A stretch of 26,102 bases of DNA from JBBQUP01 sp038212305. Lineage in GTDB: Bacteria; Bacteroidota; Bacteroidia; Bacteroidales; Marinilabiliaceae. The position numbers and the translations under genes were made by a program. The notes beneath the pieces are model-generated. The model did not search any database and was not told the origin of the DNA. It saw only the letters and a program-made list of their open reading frames with translations. Within the stretch, counting starts at the first letter, position 1. Each line of letters starts with the position of its first letter. Positions 15,361-24,500 of this stretch are shown here, one piece after another. The stretch is from positions 1 through 26,102 of the forward strand of contig JBBQUP010000051.1 in assembly GCA_038212305.1 (NCBI GenBank), read 5' to 3'.

Positions 15361-15628
15361 AATTTACAGACCTTCTATAGATGAGAGCTAAAATACCAAT
15401 GTTTCCGTTCGATTTCATTGTGTGGAAATTTTAATAACATATACGATGCAATCGTGCGACGGCTCAACGAATTTAGGCAGTAATTAGGGTCTGCTGAAAC
15501 ATTCTATTACAATTAAATAACTTGACTTTTATAGATGCCAAATGCAAGGGAAATGAGACAATATTACATAACCAATTGACTTATTAAATTTTAAATTCCC
15601 TACGGGAAAATTAGATAATAAAGCTGCT

Positions 15629-15659
15629 TGAGTTTTCCAGCAGGCACTAATTAAATCTA
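15629..15659. repeat. Diverged dispersed repeat (GCAGGCACTA type), copy 2
   Basis: This is the partner of 11546-11578, sharing AGTTTTC, GCAGGCACTA and a TTAA-rich end. It lies just upstream, in plus-strand terms, of the fabH terminator hairpin. Confidence 0.35.
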
Positions 15660-15684
15660 CAGATCTCAATTCATTCAAGCTAAA

Positions 15685-15711
15685 ACAAAAAAAACCGGTA
15701 CAAGTCCGGTT
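15685..15711 (-). terminator. Intrinsic terminator after fabH
   Basis: On the minus strand AACCGG (15711-15706) pairs with CCGGTT (15698-15693) around the 7-base loop, followed by a run of T residues (the A-run at 15687-15694). It lies about 60 nt beyond the fabH stop. Confidence 0.8.
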
Positions 15712-15769
15712 CGATTTATTCGAGTATTTTAATTTTACTTCTCACTATATCCTGCCAACTGATAACTGA

Positions 15770-16768
15770 TCACTGCTTGTTGTAGCCCCATTTCACATAA
15801 ATAGCTCCCCAAGCAAATCCAGCACCAAAAGCTGCCAATATAAGATTATCGCCTTTTTTCAATTGACTTTCCCACTCCCATAAACACAAAGGAATAGTTG
15901 CAGCAGTTGTATTACCGTATTTTTGTATGTTTATCATTACTTTATCGGGATGGAGACCCATGCGACTTCCGGTAGCATCAATAATTCTTAAATTGGCTTG
16001 GTGAGGAACTAACCAAGCAATATCATCACCTGTTAAATTGTTTCGTTCCATAATTTCAACGGCCGTATCAGCCATTTTTGAAACGGCATGCTTAAATACA
16101 GCAGGACCTTCTTGATACATGTAATGTTCTTTAGCTGCAATGGTTTCGATGCTGGCAGGTTTAACTGATCCTCCAGCTTTCATATGAAGATGGCTTAGTC
16201 CATAGCCATCGCTTTTTAGTAGCGTATCTATAATGCCTAAAGGTTCTGTTGTAGGTTCAACTAATACAGCGGCAGCAGCATCACCGAATAGCACACACGT
16301 TGTTCTATTTGTGTAATCTGTAATGGCTGACATTTTATCTGCTCCTACTACAATAATTTTCTTTTTAGCGCCTGTCTGAATATATTTCATAGCCACATCT
16401 AATGCGAATAAAAATCCAGCGCAAGCCGAATTTATGTCGAAGCATTGAGCGTTATGAATCGCTGTTTTATCTGCAATTATGCTGGCCGTTGAAGGGAATG
16501 GATGATCGGGAGTTACTGTTGCGCAAATTATCATATCTACCTCTTCGGGTTTTAGCCCTGTTTTATCAAAAATATTCTGAATGGCTTTTGCGGCCATGTC
16601 AGAAGGCCCTAAGCCTTCGCCTTTTAAAATACGACGTTCTTTGATACCAACTCGCGACATAATCCACTCATCAGTGGTATCAACCATAGTGCTTAACTCA
16701 TCGTTGGTTAACACATACTCGGGTAAAAATGCTCCAACAGAAGTAATAACGGCATTAATTTTTTCCAT
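15770..16768 (-). CDS. fabH: Beta-ketoacyl-ACP synthase III
   Basis: The 332-residue enzyme starts type II fatty acid synthesis by condensing an acyl-CoA with malonyl-ACP. The catalytic triad is visible and complete: Cys116 in INSACAGF, His256 in VPHQANLRI and Asn286 in YGNTTAATIP. The N-terminal part has the family's VTNDELSTMVDTTDEWI-like stretch. Length is normal. It is transcribed away from rpmF and separated from it by a terminator and about 290 nt, so it likely has its own promoter, although I could not find a good -7 element. The plsX gene that often precedes fabH is not here. Confidence 0.97.
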   Translation of the reverse strand: MEKINAVITSVGAFLPEYVLTNDELSTMVDTTDEWIMSRVGIKERRILKGEGLGPSDMAAKAIQNIFDKTGLKPEEVDMIICATVTPDHPFPSTASIIADKTAIHNAQCFDINSACAGFLFALDVAMKYIQTGAKKKIIVVGADKMSAITDYTNRTTCVLFGDAAAAVLVEPTTEPLGIIDTLLKSDGYGLSHLHMKAGGSVKPASIETIAAKEHYMYQEGPAVFKHAVSKMADTAVEIMERNNLTGDDIAWLVPHQANLRIIDATGSRMGLHPDKVMINIQKYGNTTAATIPLCLWEWESQLKKGDNLILAAFGAGFAWGAIYVKWGYNKQ

Positions 16769-17012
16769 CCTTACAAATTATTTATTATATAGAGATAAGC
16801 TCATCCATGTAAAAATAATACTTTACATATGGACTGCTCATTCTAATCTCATTTAAACATTTTCACGACCTCTAAAGTAACGAAAGAATGCTTAACTGAT
16901 TTTGGTTACACATCAGAATTTACTATTCAATAAAATCTGTGGTTTGTTCTTTTCTTCAATAATTCTGTTGAATGGCAAAATTTGCCTTTCAAAAAGTGAT
17001 TGGGGTAAATTT

Positions 17013-17041
17013 AAAAAATGCTCCCGGTAAACCGGGAGCAT
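17013..17041 (-). terminator. Intrinsic terminator after rpmF
   Basis: A perfect 10-bp stem, ATGCTCCCGG with CCGGGAGCAT (17018-17027 and 17032-17041), closes a 4-base loop. Read on the minus strand it is followed by a run of six T residues. It starts 22 nt past the rpmF stop and separates rpmF from fabH. The rest of 16769-17012 shows no gene or clear signal. Confidence 0.88.
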
Positions 17042-17062
17042 TGATAACGAATGCTTAATGCG

Positions 17063-17248
17063 TTATGCTGTTGCAACTTTTTCGATTGCTAGTTTTCCAC
17101 GGTAGTAGCCACACTCGCCACAAACGGTGTGCATTTTTACTGTTGTACCACAATTTGAACAAACGCCCAAAGCAGGAGTAACTGCTTTATAGTGAGTTCT
17201 TCTCTTGTCGCGTCGTGAAGTCGATTGTCTTCGCTTAGGATGTGCCAT
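17063..17248 (-). CDS. rpmF: 50S ribosomal protein bL32
   Basis: The 61-residue protein opens MAHPKRRQSTSRRDKRRTHY, diagnostic for bL32. It keeps the four-cysteine zinc knuckle: Cys30, Cys33, Cys43 and Cys46 (CSNC ... CGEC). This makes it the zinc-binding form rather than the Cys-free paralogue made under zinc shortage in some bacteria. It follows the DUF177 gene by 12 nt, a pairing conserved across most bacteria. Confidence 0.98.
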   Translation of the reverse strand: MAHPKRRQSTSRRDKRRTHYKAVTPALGVCSNCGTTVKMHTVCGECGYYRGKLAIEKVATA

Positions 17249-17260
17249 TTTACTATTGCT

Positions 17261-17797
17261 TTATTTATTATCAATTAATTTTCTTAATGCGTCCCATCGG
17301 GGATCACTATCACTCTCATTACTGCTTCCTGCTGCTGAAAGGGTTTTAAGCTTTTCAACCATTTGTGGATCGCATGTTTGTTTATTTCCTTCAATTTCGC
17401 CATGTATGCATTGCACAGGCAAACTCAATCCAATAAACTCATATAAAAACTGAGCTATATTCATGGTGTGTTCATCATGTGGCAATACAATTATTTCATC
17501 GGTAGGTTCATCATAAACTTCTCCGAATTTGACTAAAAGGCGATTTGTGCTTTTTAAAGGTACTGTAATGGGCTCTAAGCATCTATCGCAAGTTGTGTAA
17601 ACATCACCTTTAATATCAAAATCCAGAGTCATCATATTCGATTGTTTCGTTAAAGTCACGTTTGCTTTTAACTTACCATCTTCAATTAAGCTACCTTCCA
17701 TAAGGTTAAAAAAAGATGCATCAATTAAATACTCAAAATGATGCTCTTCCAACGTTAATCCCAAAAAAGGGATATTGAATCGTGATAACTTTTCCAC
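17261..17797 (-). CDS. DUF177/YceD-family protein
   Basis: The 178-residue protein carries the YceD/DUF177 signature CDRCLEPI (Cys70, Cys73), where the family has a CxxC, and a second Cys pair at 130 and 142 near SLPVQCIHGE. The family is linked to 23S rRNA accumulation in E. coli and in plastids, and the gene nearly always sits directly before rpmF, as here (12-nt gap). Its C-terminus (DPRWDALRKL) is also typical. A -7 element on the minus strand at 17827-17820 lies 22 nt before the start. Confidence 0.9.
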   Translation of the reverse strand: MEKLSRFNIPFLGLTLEEHHFEYLIDASFFNLMEGSLIEDGKLKANVTLTKQSNMMTLDFDIKGDVYTTCDRCLEPITVPLKSTNRLLVKFGEVYDEPTDEIIVLPHDEHTMNIAQFLYEFIGLSLPVQCIHGEIEGNKQTCDPQMVEKLKTLSAAGSSNESDSDPRWDALRKLIDNK

Positions 17798-17819
17798 CTT
17801 GCCAATTATAAAAACTTCG

Positions 17820-17827
17820 CAAAGTTA
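17820..17827 (-). promoter_or_regulatory. -7 promoter element of the DUF177-rpmF operon
   Basis: Read on the minus strand this is TAACTTTG, an exact TAnnTTTG match, 22 nt upstream of the ATG at 17797. The -33 region holds only a T-rich stretch. Confidence 0.55.
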
Positions 17828-17914
17828 TAAAAATTGAAGATAATGGGAAAAGATTTAGCTCTTTTTTGAAAAACAATTCTAAAAATGTGACTAAAGGCTT
17901 CTGAAACTCTTTGT

Positions 17915-19087
17915 TTATAAGGTTTGTTCGGCATTAGTTTTAGGCAATACGATTCGAAAAGTGGTTGATCCAGATTGAGAGTCGAGCACCGAAATTTTTC
18001 CTTTATGAATTTGATTGATAATACGCTTCGATAACGATAATCCCAATCCCCAACCTCGTTTTTTAGTCGAATATCCTGGCTCAAACACACGTTTTTGAAA
18101 TCGTCGTGCAATGCCCTTACCGGTATCGGTAATATCTATGATTATTTGATTTTTATCATCATCAACCGAAATATTAATTGCACCTACTCCCGACATGGCA
18201 TCGATGGCATTTTTGCAAACATTTTCAATAACCCAGGCAAACAGAACAGGATTTATGCAGGCTAAAACTTTATGTGGCGGGAAATTTTGATAATAGACTA
18301 CTTTTGATGAGGTACGGGATTTTAGATAGTCGGTGGTTGACGCAATTAGTGACGGTAAATCTTCGACGGTCAAGTCAGGGTTTGAACCAATTTTTGAGAA
18401 TCGATCGGTAATGATTTGCAGTCGTTCTACATCCTTGCCCATCTCATGAATAAGTGGCTCATTGGTAATTTTAAGTTTTAACAAATCAATCCATGCCATT
18501 AACGATGAAGTGGGAGTTCCTAGCTGATGAGCTGTTTCTTTAGCCATTCCTGCCCAAACCTGATCTTGCTCCATTTTTCGAGCACCACTAAACGTAAGGT
18601 AAGCAACCAGAATAAAAATGGCTACAACCAATAATTGAATAAAGGGAAACCAAGTGAGTTTTTGTAGAATAATGGAATCGTTGTAGTAAAGGTACTGCAA
18701 GTCATTATCGCCCAGGTCGATGCTGATACGATAGCCAGCCGTTTTCATTTGCCTCAGTATCTTATCTACTTCGGCAGGTTGGGCAGTAGGTTTTAAGCGC
18801 AAGTTGTTGTGCGATAAAACTTCATCGAGTGTATCGGTTAAAATAACCGGAATGGTTGTATTTTCGGAGATAACACGATTAATCAAATTCATTAATTCCC
18901 CTTCGGTACCTGGTTCTGAGATAGATAGTAAACGAATGGCTTCGGCCCAAAGTTCAACTTTTTTTCGCTCAGCAATTTTTAATTCATCCACCAATTGGTT
19001 GGTGTAATAGATGGTAAATCCGCCAATGATAGCTGCCGAAAGGAACAAAATATATTTCCAACGTCGCTTACGCGTGTAATAATTCAT
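17915..19087 (-). CDS. Membrane sensor histidine kinase, no adjacent regulator
   Basis: This 390-residue kinase has a short basic N-terminus, membrane helix 1 at about 11-29, a periplasmic part of about 115 residues with no recognised fold, and helix 2 at about 147-166. No HAMP domain is evident; the H-box follows almost directly, with His187 in KETAHQLGTP, a variant with Gln in place of the usual Glu-Ile. The ATPase domain is complete: Asn289 and Asn293 (N-box), DTGKGI at 321-326, FEPGYSTK and GWGLGL at 345-350. No response regulator gene is beside it, so its partner must be elsewhere. It lies between rsgA and the DUF177 gene on the same strand, with gaps of 179 and 117 nt. Confidence 0.93.
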   Translation of the reverse strand: MNYYTRKRRWKYILFLSAAIIGGFTIYYTNQLVDELKIAERKKVELWAEAIRLLSISEPGTEGELMNLINRVISENTTIPVILTDTLDEVLSHNNLRLKPTAQPAEVDKILRQMKTAGYRISIDLGDNDLQYLYYNDSIILQKLTWFPFIQLLVVAIFILVAYLTFSGARKMEQDQVWAGMAKETAHQLGTPTSSLMAWIDLLKLKITNEPLIHEMGKDVERLQIITDRFSKIGSNPDLTVEDLPSLIASTTDYLKSRTSSKVVYYQNFPPHKVLACINPVLFAWVIENVCKNAIDAMSGVGAINISVDDDKNQIIIDITDTGKGIARRFQKRVFEPGYSTKKRGWGLGLSLSKRIINQIHKGKISVLDSQSGSTTFRIVLPKTNAEQTL

Positions 19088-19266
19088 TAACTATTATTTG
19101 GATCAATAATAAAAACCATAAATACTATACACATTGAACGTTTAAATTAAAAAGGTATTGTTTATTTCCATTTTTTAATGCAACCTTCTTTTGTTTCGCT
19201 TACCTTATATAAATTTTAGCACATTAATTGAAATCTATTATGGTTGAGTTATTAATCTTGAAAAAA

Positions 19267-20202
19267 TCACACACGATATTTATCCTCTTTCTCCATTAAT
19301 ATACTCAAATAACTATTGTAACGCGATGCTGCCAGCGTACCCTCTTCTAAGGCACTTTTAACTGCACATCCGGGTTCATGTTTATGTGTGCAATTGTGAA
19401 ACTGACATTTGGAGGATAGTGTAAACATCTCCCTGAAATAGTGGTGTAGCTCTTCTTTATCGACATTGAAAAGTCCAAAACCCCTAATTCCTGGAGTATC
19501 AATAATATAACCCCCAATGTTTAAGGCATGCATCTCGGCAAAGGTTGTGGTATGCTTTCCAGTATGATGAGCTGTTGATATTTCGGCAGTTTTAAGATTT
19601 AACGTAGGCTCAATGCGATTGATGAGTGTAGATTTGCCAACGCCACTATGGCCAGCGATCATACTCACTTTATCGCGTAAAAGATCAGCAAAGGCTGAAA
19701 TATCTTCTTGTTTTTTGGCCGAAAGCGAAATGGTATTGTAACCAATTGATTCGTACAAAAGCTTAATATTCTCTAATTCAACCAGATGTTTTTTGTCGTA
19801 ACGATCGATCTTATTAAACACGATGGTCACCGGAATGCGATACGCTTCGGCCGAGGCTAAAAACCGATCGATAAAAACCAATGTGGTAACGGGATAATTA
19901 ATGGTGACAACCAATATGGCCTGGTCGATATTGGCAGCCAATATTTGCGATTGTTTCGATAAATTAGTGGAACGACGAATAATATAATTTTTTCGTTCCT
20001 GTATCTCTTCAATAACACCTTGCCCGTCCATGGTGTCATCAACAAATCGTACCCTATCGCCAACAGCAACAGGATTAGTGCTTTTAAGCTCGTCCATTCG
20101 CAAACGTCCACGAATACGACATTGCAAAGTCTCACCTTCGCTTGTCCGCACTAAATACCAACTACCAGTTGATTTAATCACTATCCCTTCACGTTCTGCC
20201 AT
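19267..20202 (-). CDS. rsgA: Ribosome small-subunit GTPase RsgA
   Basis: The 311-residue GTPase acts late in 30S subunit maturation. It has an N-terminal OB fold (about 1-70) and the circularly permuted GTPase order that defines the family: G4 NKID at 130-133 comes first, then SAK, G1 GHSGVGKS at 184-191, the switch HTTTF near 217-221 and G3 DTPG at 235-238. The C-terminal zinc site is present as Cys266, Cys271, His273 and Cys279. All motifs are intact. It is preceded by a repeat-bearing, gene-free stretch, in which no clear TAnnTTTG element for it was seen. Confidence 0.97.
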   Translation of the reverse strand: MAEREGIVIKSTGSWYLVRTSEGETLQCRIRGRLRMDELKSTNPVAVGDRVRFVDDTMDGQGVIEEIQERKNYIIRRSTNLSKQSQILAANIDQAILVVTINYPVTTLVFIDRFLASAEAYRIPVTIVFNKIDRYDKKHLVELENIKLLYESIGYNTISLSAKKQEDISAFADLLRDKVSMIAGHSGVGKSTLINRIEPTLNLKTAEISTAHHTGKHTTTFAEMHALNIGGYIIDTPGIRGFGLFNVDKEELHHYFREMFTLSSKCQFHNCTHKHEPGCAVKSALEEGTLAASRYNSYLSILMEKEDKYRV

Positions 20203-20277
20203 ACGATACTATTTATAAGGCTAAAATAAGAAAATATTGGAAGAGATTTAAATAAATAAGAAAATTATATTTTTTTG

Positions 20278-20420
20278 AAGAATATTGCACAGAGGGTATA
20301 GAGAGTTTTCACGGAGAGGCACAGAGGAAAAACAAAAAATAGTGGATCTCGGTTAAGAATATTGCACAGAGGGGCACAGAGAATAAAAAGCAGTGGTGAT
20401 TAGTTAATCGCAGAGAAAAA
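20278..20420. repeat. CACAGAGG-type intergenic repeats
   Basis: An identical 19-base unit (AAGAATATTGCACAGAGGG) occurs at 20278-20296 and 20355-20373, 77 nt apart in direct orientation. Around each are further GCACAGAG or ACAGAGGAAAA segments (20320-20330, 20374-20385). There is no coding frame. It looks like a degenerate low-complexity intergenic repeat. The rest of 20203-20554 holds only the promoter at 20499. Confidence 0.5.
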
Positions 20421-20498
20421 AATTTTATAGAACTTTTTTAAATGTTTTTCGCAAAACAATCATTATTATGTAGATTCTGTTTAAATAGCTATAAGTGA

Positions 20499-20528
20499 TT
20501 GAATTATTAAGTTTTATAACTATTTTAG
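20499..20528 (+). promoter_or_regulatory. Promoter of the three-gene exported-protein locus
   Basis: TTG at 20499-20501 is followed after 19 bases by TATTTTAG (20521-20528), one mismatch from TAnnTTTG, at the usual Bacteroidota spacing. The ATG of the first gene lies 26 nt further on, which gives a short leader. Confidence 0.5.
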
Positions 20529-20554
20529 CAGCCGATTAACCAAAACTAAACCAT

Positions 20555-21496
20555 ATGTTCACTTGGAATTGCTTTGTGAAAAAAGGGTTCGTACTTATTT
20601 TTAGTATGTTCTTTACCGTTGTAATGTTAAGTCAGAACAACGAACAGCTTGACAAATTATATAGGCAATACTCCAAAGGCGAATCTTGTTATAAGGCCAT
20701 AAATACTCTCCTCAACAAATCAAACTTTGATGACCTGACTGGTTATTTTGAATTAAAACTTGAAACGGGTAGTAGTGATGAAAAACTTTTTACAGTATCA
20801 ATTTTAGGCCAATTAGCATCACAACTCAAAGATGAATCCCAACTTCAAAAATGCACTCACTTACTTATTTCTAAAGGGTTAATAGCAAAAGAATCCTCCG
20901 TTGCTTATTATACATTAGGCGTTTTGGAGCAAATACCAGTTAGTGGATATAATGCGGCCAACAAATCGTTATTAGCCTCTCATATAATTGGTAAGCCATT
21001 ATATTTTGGTCGATTAGCAAAACTTGCTGCTTATGCACAAGTATCCGACTTGGTTTCATATTTTGAAATGGCACTTACATCGGCTGACTCCATTGATCGA
21101 AATGACTTTTGGTCATTAAATGTTGCTTTAGCCAGAATGGGAAATCTTAATTGTGTGGATTATTGCACATCAACAATCGATAAAATAGGGGTTAACGATC
21201 AGACAATTCAATTACTACTACCCGACATTGTATTTATGCACCAAAAAAAAGGAATTGATTATATACTAAATCTTATTCTGAATGATAATTTTAACTGCAC
21301 CAACACCAATCCCGATAATGAAGCTCCAATAAATTGTGCCTATCGACTACTCGAATTGGTTGCGCCTGTAATTTGTGATTTCCCAATAAAATCTAATGCC
21401 AGCGGCGATTTGCAAACTACTGATTATGCGGAAGCGCTAAAAATATCACGTACTTGGATTATAAATAATTACGATACTTACCAAACCTGTTTTTAA
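20555..21496 (+). CDS. Exported helical protein of unknown function
   Basis: I do not recognise a family. The 313-residue protein has an N-terminal hydrophobic signal, probably cut near residue 26 (VVMLS-QNN), with no lipobox. The mature part is almost all alpha-helical, with Leu/Ala-rich helices of about 15-20 residues separated by short loops (for example TVSILGQLASQL and YTLGVLEQI), suggesting a HEAT- or TPR-like solenoid; no repeat consensus is strong. Cysteines are frequent in the C-terminal third (CVDYCTSTI, FNCTNT, INCAYRLL, VICDF, TCF) and could form disulfides after export. It is followed after 27 nt by the 1494-residue gene, so the two are likely co-transcribed. Confidence 0.85.
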   Translation: MFTWNCFVKKGFVLIFSMFFTVVMLSQNNEQLDKLYRQYSKGESCYKAINTLLNKSNFDDLTGYFELKLETGSSDEKLFTVSILGQLASQLKDESQLQKCTHLLISKGLIAKESSVAYYTLGVLEQIPVSGYNAANKSLLASHIIGKPLYFGRLAKLAAYAQVSDLVSYFEMALTSADSIDRNDFWSLNVALARMGNLNCVDYCTSTIDKIGVNDQTIQLLLPDIVFMHQKKGIDYILNLILNDNFNCTNTNPDNEAPINCAYRLLELVAPVICDFPIKSNASGDLQTTDYAEALKISRTWIINNYDTYQTCF

Positions 21497-21523
21497 TAAA
21501 TACACTCCCTAATCAGGCTTTCT

Positions 21524-24500
21524 ATGAGAAAATATTTACTACTACTCTCGATATCTCTTTTTATATTTTCACCTCATACTAGTTTTGCGAAAAACACCAG
21601 TTATAGTATTGGTTCAACAAGAGTATTTAATCAAGTTGATGAAATACAGGCCGATGAATTAGTGCCTCAGCCTCAAGAACCTAAAGGCGATGCACTTGAT
21701 TTGGATGGTTACTATGAAAAACTGAGATCAGAAGTTATATCTGCTCGAAAAGTGGTTACTCAATTGAACAAATCAACCATAGCAACACTCCCGGTTGGTA
21801 TTAAAGCATCTGAATCGAGTGATGATTACATGATAATTATCGACAAAGCCTCAATTCATCCCGAATATGCCATGTTTAGTGCCTTTATGATACTTAAAAA
21901 TCCAAAGGACGGAAAAAAGATAAGGTTTGTTGCTAACGATATAAAGTTTACATTTAAAAATGGGCTTATTGGAGATTTCATGCTCGAACTTGCCGATACG
22001 TTAACCACTCAATTAGTTGGAAATGCAGAAATTAAATGGTTGACAGGTTCACATGTATTGTGGGATTGTAATGGGTTTAAGCAAATTGGACTAAATGGTG
22101 AAATTGGGTTAAGTAAAAGTATGTTTATTGGCGTTAATCCTAAAACAGGTGTAGCGACCGATCAACAAGTGAAAACTCAGTTTTTTGCAGTGTTTAATGA
22201 CATAAACAATGTGGTTTTCGACTTTAGCTTGCCTGCCTTTAAGCTTAGCGGATTTGATGAAGCCTATTTTAAGTTTGATAATGTCACAATTGATGCATCG
22301 GATTATTCAAATTTAGCAGGGTTTACGCTTCCCGCAAATTACCCCGGAGGATACACAGGTGAGATGGCCAATTTATGGCGAGGATTGTACATTAAAAATG
22401 CCACCATAACATTAGGCAAGAAGTTTAATAAAAAAAATGGTGACCAAGTTATTTTTTCAGCCTCCAATTTACTTATAGACGACAATGGTTTTACTGGCAA
22501 AATTTTGGGAAACAATTTGCTGACCCTCGATGAGGGGAAACTGGGCAATTGGGCTATGTCGATAAATCAACTGGGGTTAGAGTTTTTTACGGGTAGTTTT
22601 AAATCGTTTACTTTTGCTGGATCCACCATTTTACCAGGATCAACTTCGCCATTAACTATTGATGCTTATGTTGATGCAGCTAAAAACTATCACATTGGCA
22701 TTACTCCTGGAAGAGATTTAGATTTTAATGCGCTTGCAGCAAAAATAACCATAGATGCTAGCTCAAGGATTGACGTAGATATTGTTGATGGCAAGTTCAC
22801 ACCTACTGCACTATTAAATGGCACCATCTCGTTTGGTTGTTCGGCCGATGCCGATACCTCTAAAAAAGACTTGGTACTGCCAACGCTTCAATTTCAAGAG
22901 ATGCGCATTTCAACCGCACCGCCAGTTTTTGACTTGAAATATCTAGGTTTTACAAGCGACAAACCTCTATCATATGGCTCTTTCCCAATAAGTTTAACCA
23001 GTGCCTCGTACCAAAAATTAGCTAACGACCAATCAGCCATTAATTTTGGTGTGAACATCGAGTTGACCACCGCTGGCGATATGGGTATTATTGGAGAAAC
23101 CAATCTAGGGATAAAAATTAATACAGGCGGCGATAAATGGACCTATGGTGGATTGCAGGTTAATGCAATTAGTGTTGATGTTAAAAAAGGTGATGCCTTT
23201 CATGTTTATGGCCAAGTTATGTTTGCCAGAGCCGACCCTACCTATGGAAATGGTTTTAGAGGCGTTTTAAAAGCAGAATTTAAAGACATCAAATTAGATG
23301 CGATTGCAGTTTTTGGTAAAACAGATTTCCGCTACTTTTTTGTAGATGGATTTTTGGATTTAGGCAGTACAGAACTTCCTGCTGGGCCATTAATGATTAG
23401 CGGTTTTGGTGGAGGATTGTACTATAAAATGCATCAAGTACGAGCCAATGATACGCAACAAGGTTCTGAGTTTGGTAAATCGCTATCTGGCGTTATTTAT
23501 GTGCCCGACAATAACTCATCGGTTGGCTTTAAAGCAGCCATTAATGCGGGTATAATTAAAAAAGCCATTGTTGATGCCAAAGTGAATTTCGAGATGGCAT
23601 TTAACAGCTCGGGTGGTATCGACTTAATTGCATTAAATGGACAAGCCGAAATTGTGGCACCCACCAAAATATTGTCCACTGGTGCTTTAAAAGAGATGAT
23701 TAATGCTGCAGCATCTGGCGGAAACCAAACAGTAGGCTCCTCGGCCATGATTCGCGCATCGTTGAGTATTGTGTTCGATTTTGTGAATCATTCGTTCGAT
23801 ACCGAAATGGAGATTTATGCCAATGTTGCCAATGTGCTTAAAGGCGTTGGGGCAAACGATAGAGCAGGATGGGGGCATTTTCATATCAGTTCCGATACTT
23901 GGTATTTGCATTTGGGCTCACCAACCGACCCTATGGGCATGAGCTTTTTGGGAATGGCGAAAACCACTGTTTACTTTATGGCAGGACACAACATTCCCGA
24001 TGCCATGCAATTTCCAGTGGAAGTTACCAATATTTTACATTTAACGCCCGACAATGCGAATAGTGAACGAAAAGAAGAAGTCCTAAAATTAGGAACAGGT
24101 TTGGCTTTTGGTGCTGCCATTAAAATTGACACAGGTGATTTGAACTTCCTAATTTTCTATGCCCGACTTCAACTGGGTGCTGGGTTTGATATAATGCTAC
24201 TCGATTATGGCGATGCATATTGTCAAGGACGTAGTGGGCAACTTGGCGTAAATGGTTGGTATGCCAAAGGGCAAGCTTATGCCTATTTTAGTGGAGAAAT
24301 TGGAATAAAAGTGAAGATTTTTGGCAAACGACGCAAGTACGAGATTATATCGCTTGCAACCGCGGCAGCCATTCGTCTCGAAGGCCCAAACCCAACATAT
24401 GGAATGGGGGTTGTAGGTGGAGAATATAAGATTTTGGGAGGCTTAATTAAAGGTAGTTGTAAGTTTCAAGCAGAGTTTGGTGAAAAGTGCAAAGTAATGT

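Larger units (their letters stand above)
15361..15769. other. Gene-free gap between convergent tsf and fabH
   Basis: No coding frame is convincing. The stretch holds small palindromes: ACGAT-GCA-ATCGT near 15447, and TTCCC-TAC-GGGAA at about 15595-15607, whose loop reads GTA on the minus strand as in the hairpin at 3107. It also holds a diverged dispersed repeat at 15629-15659 and the fabH terminator at 15685-15711. Confidence 0.6.
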
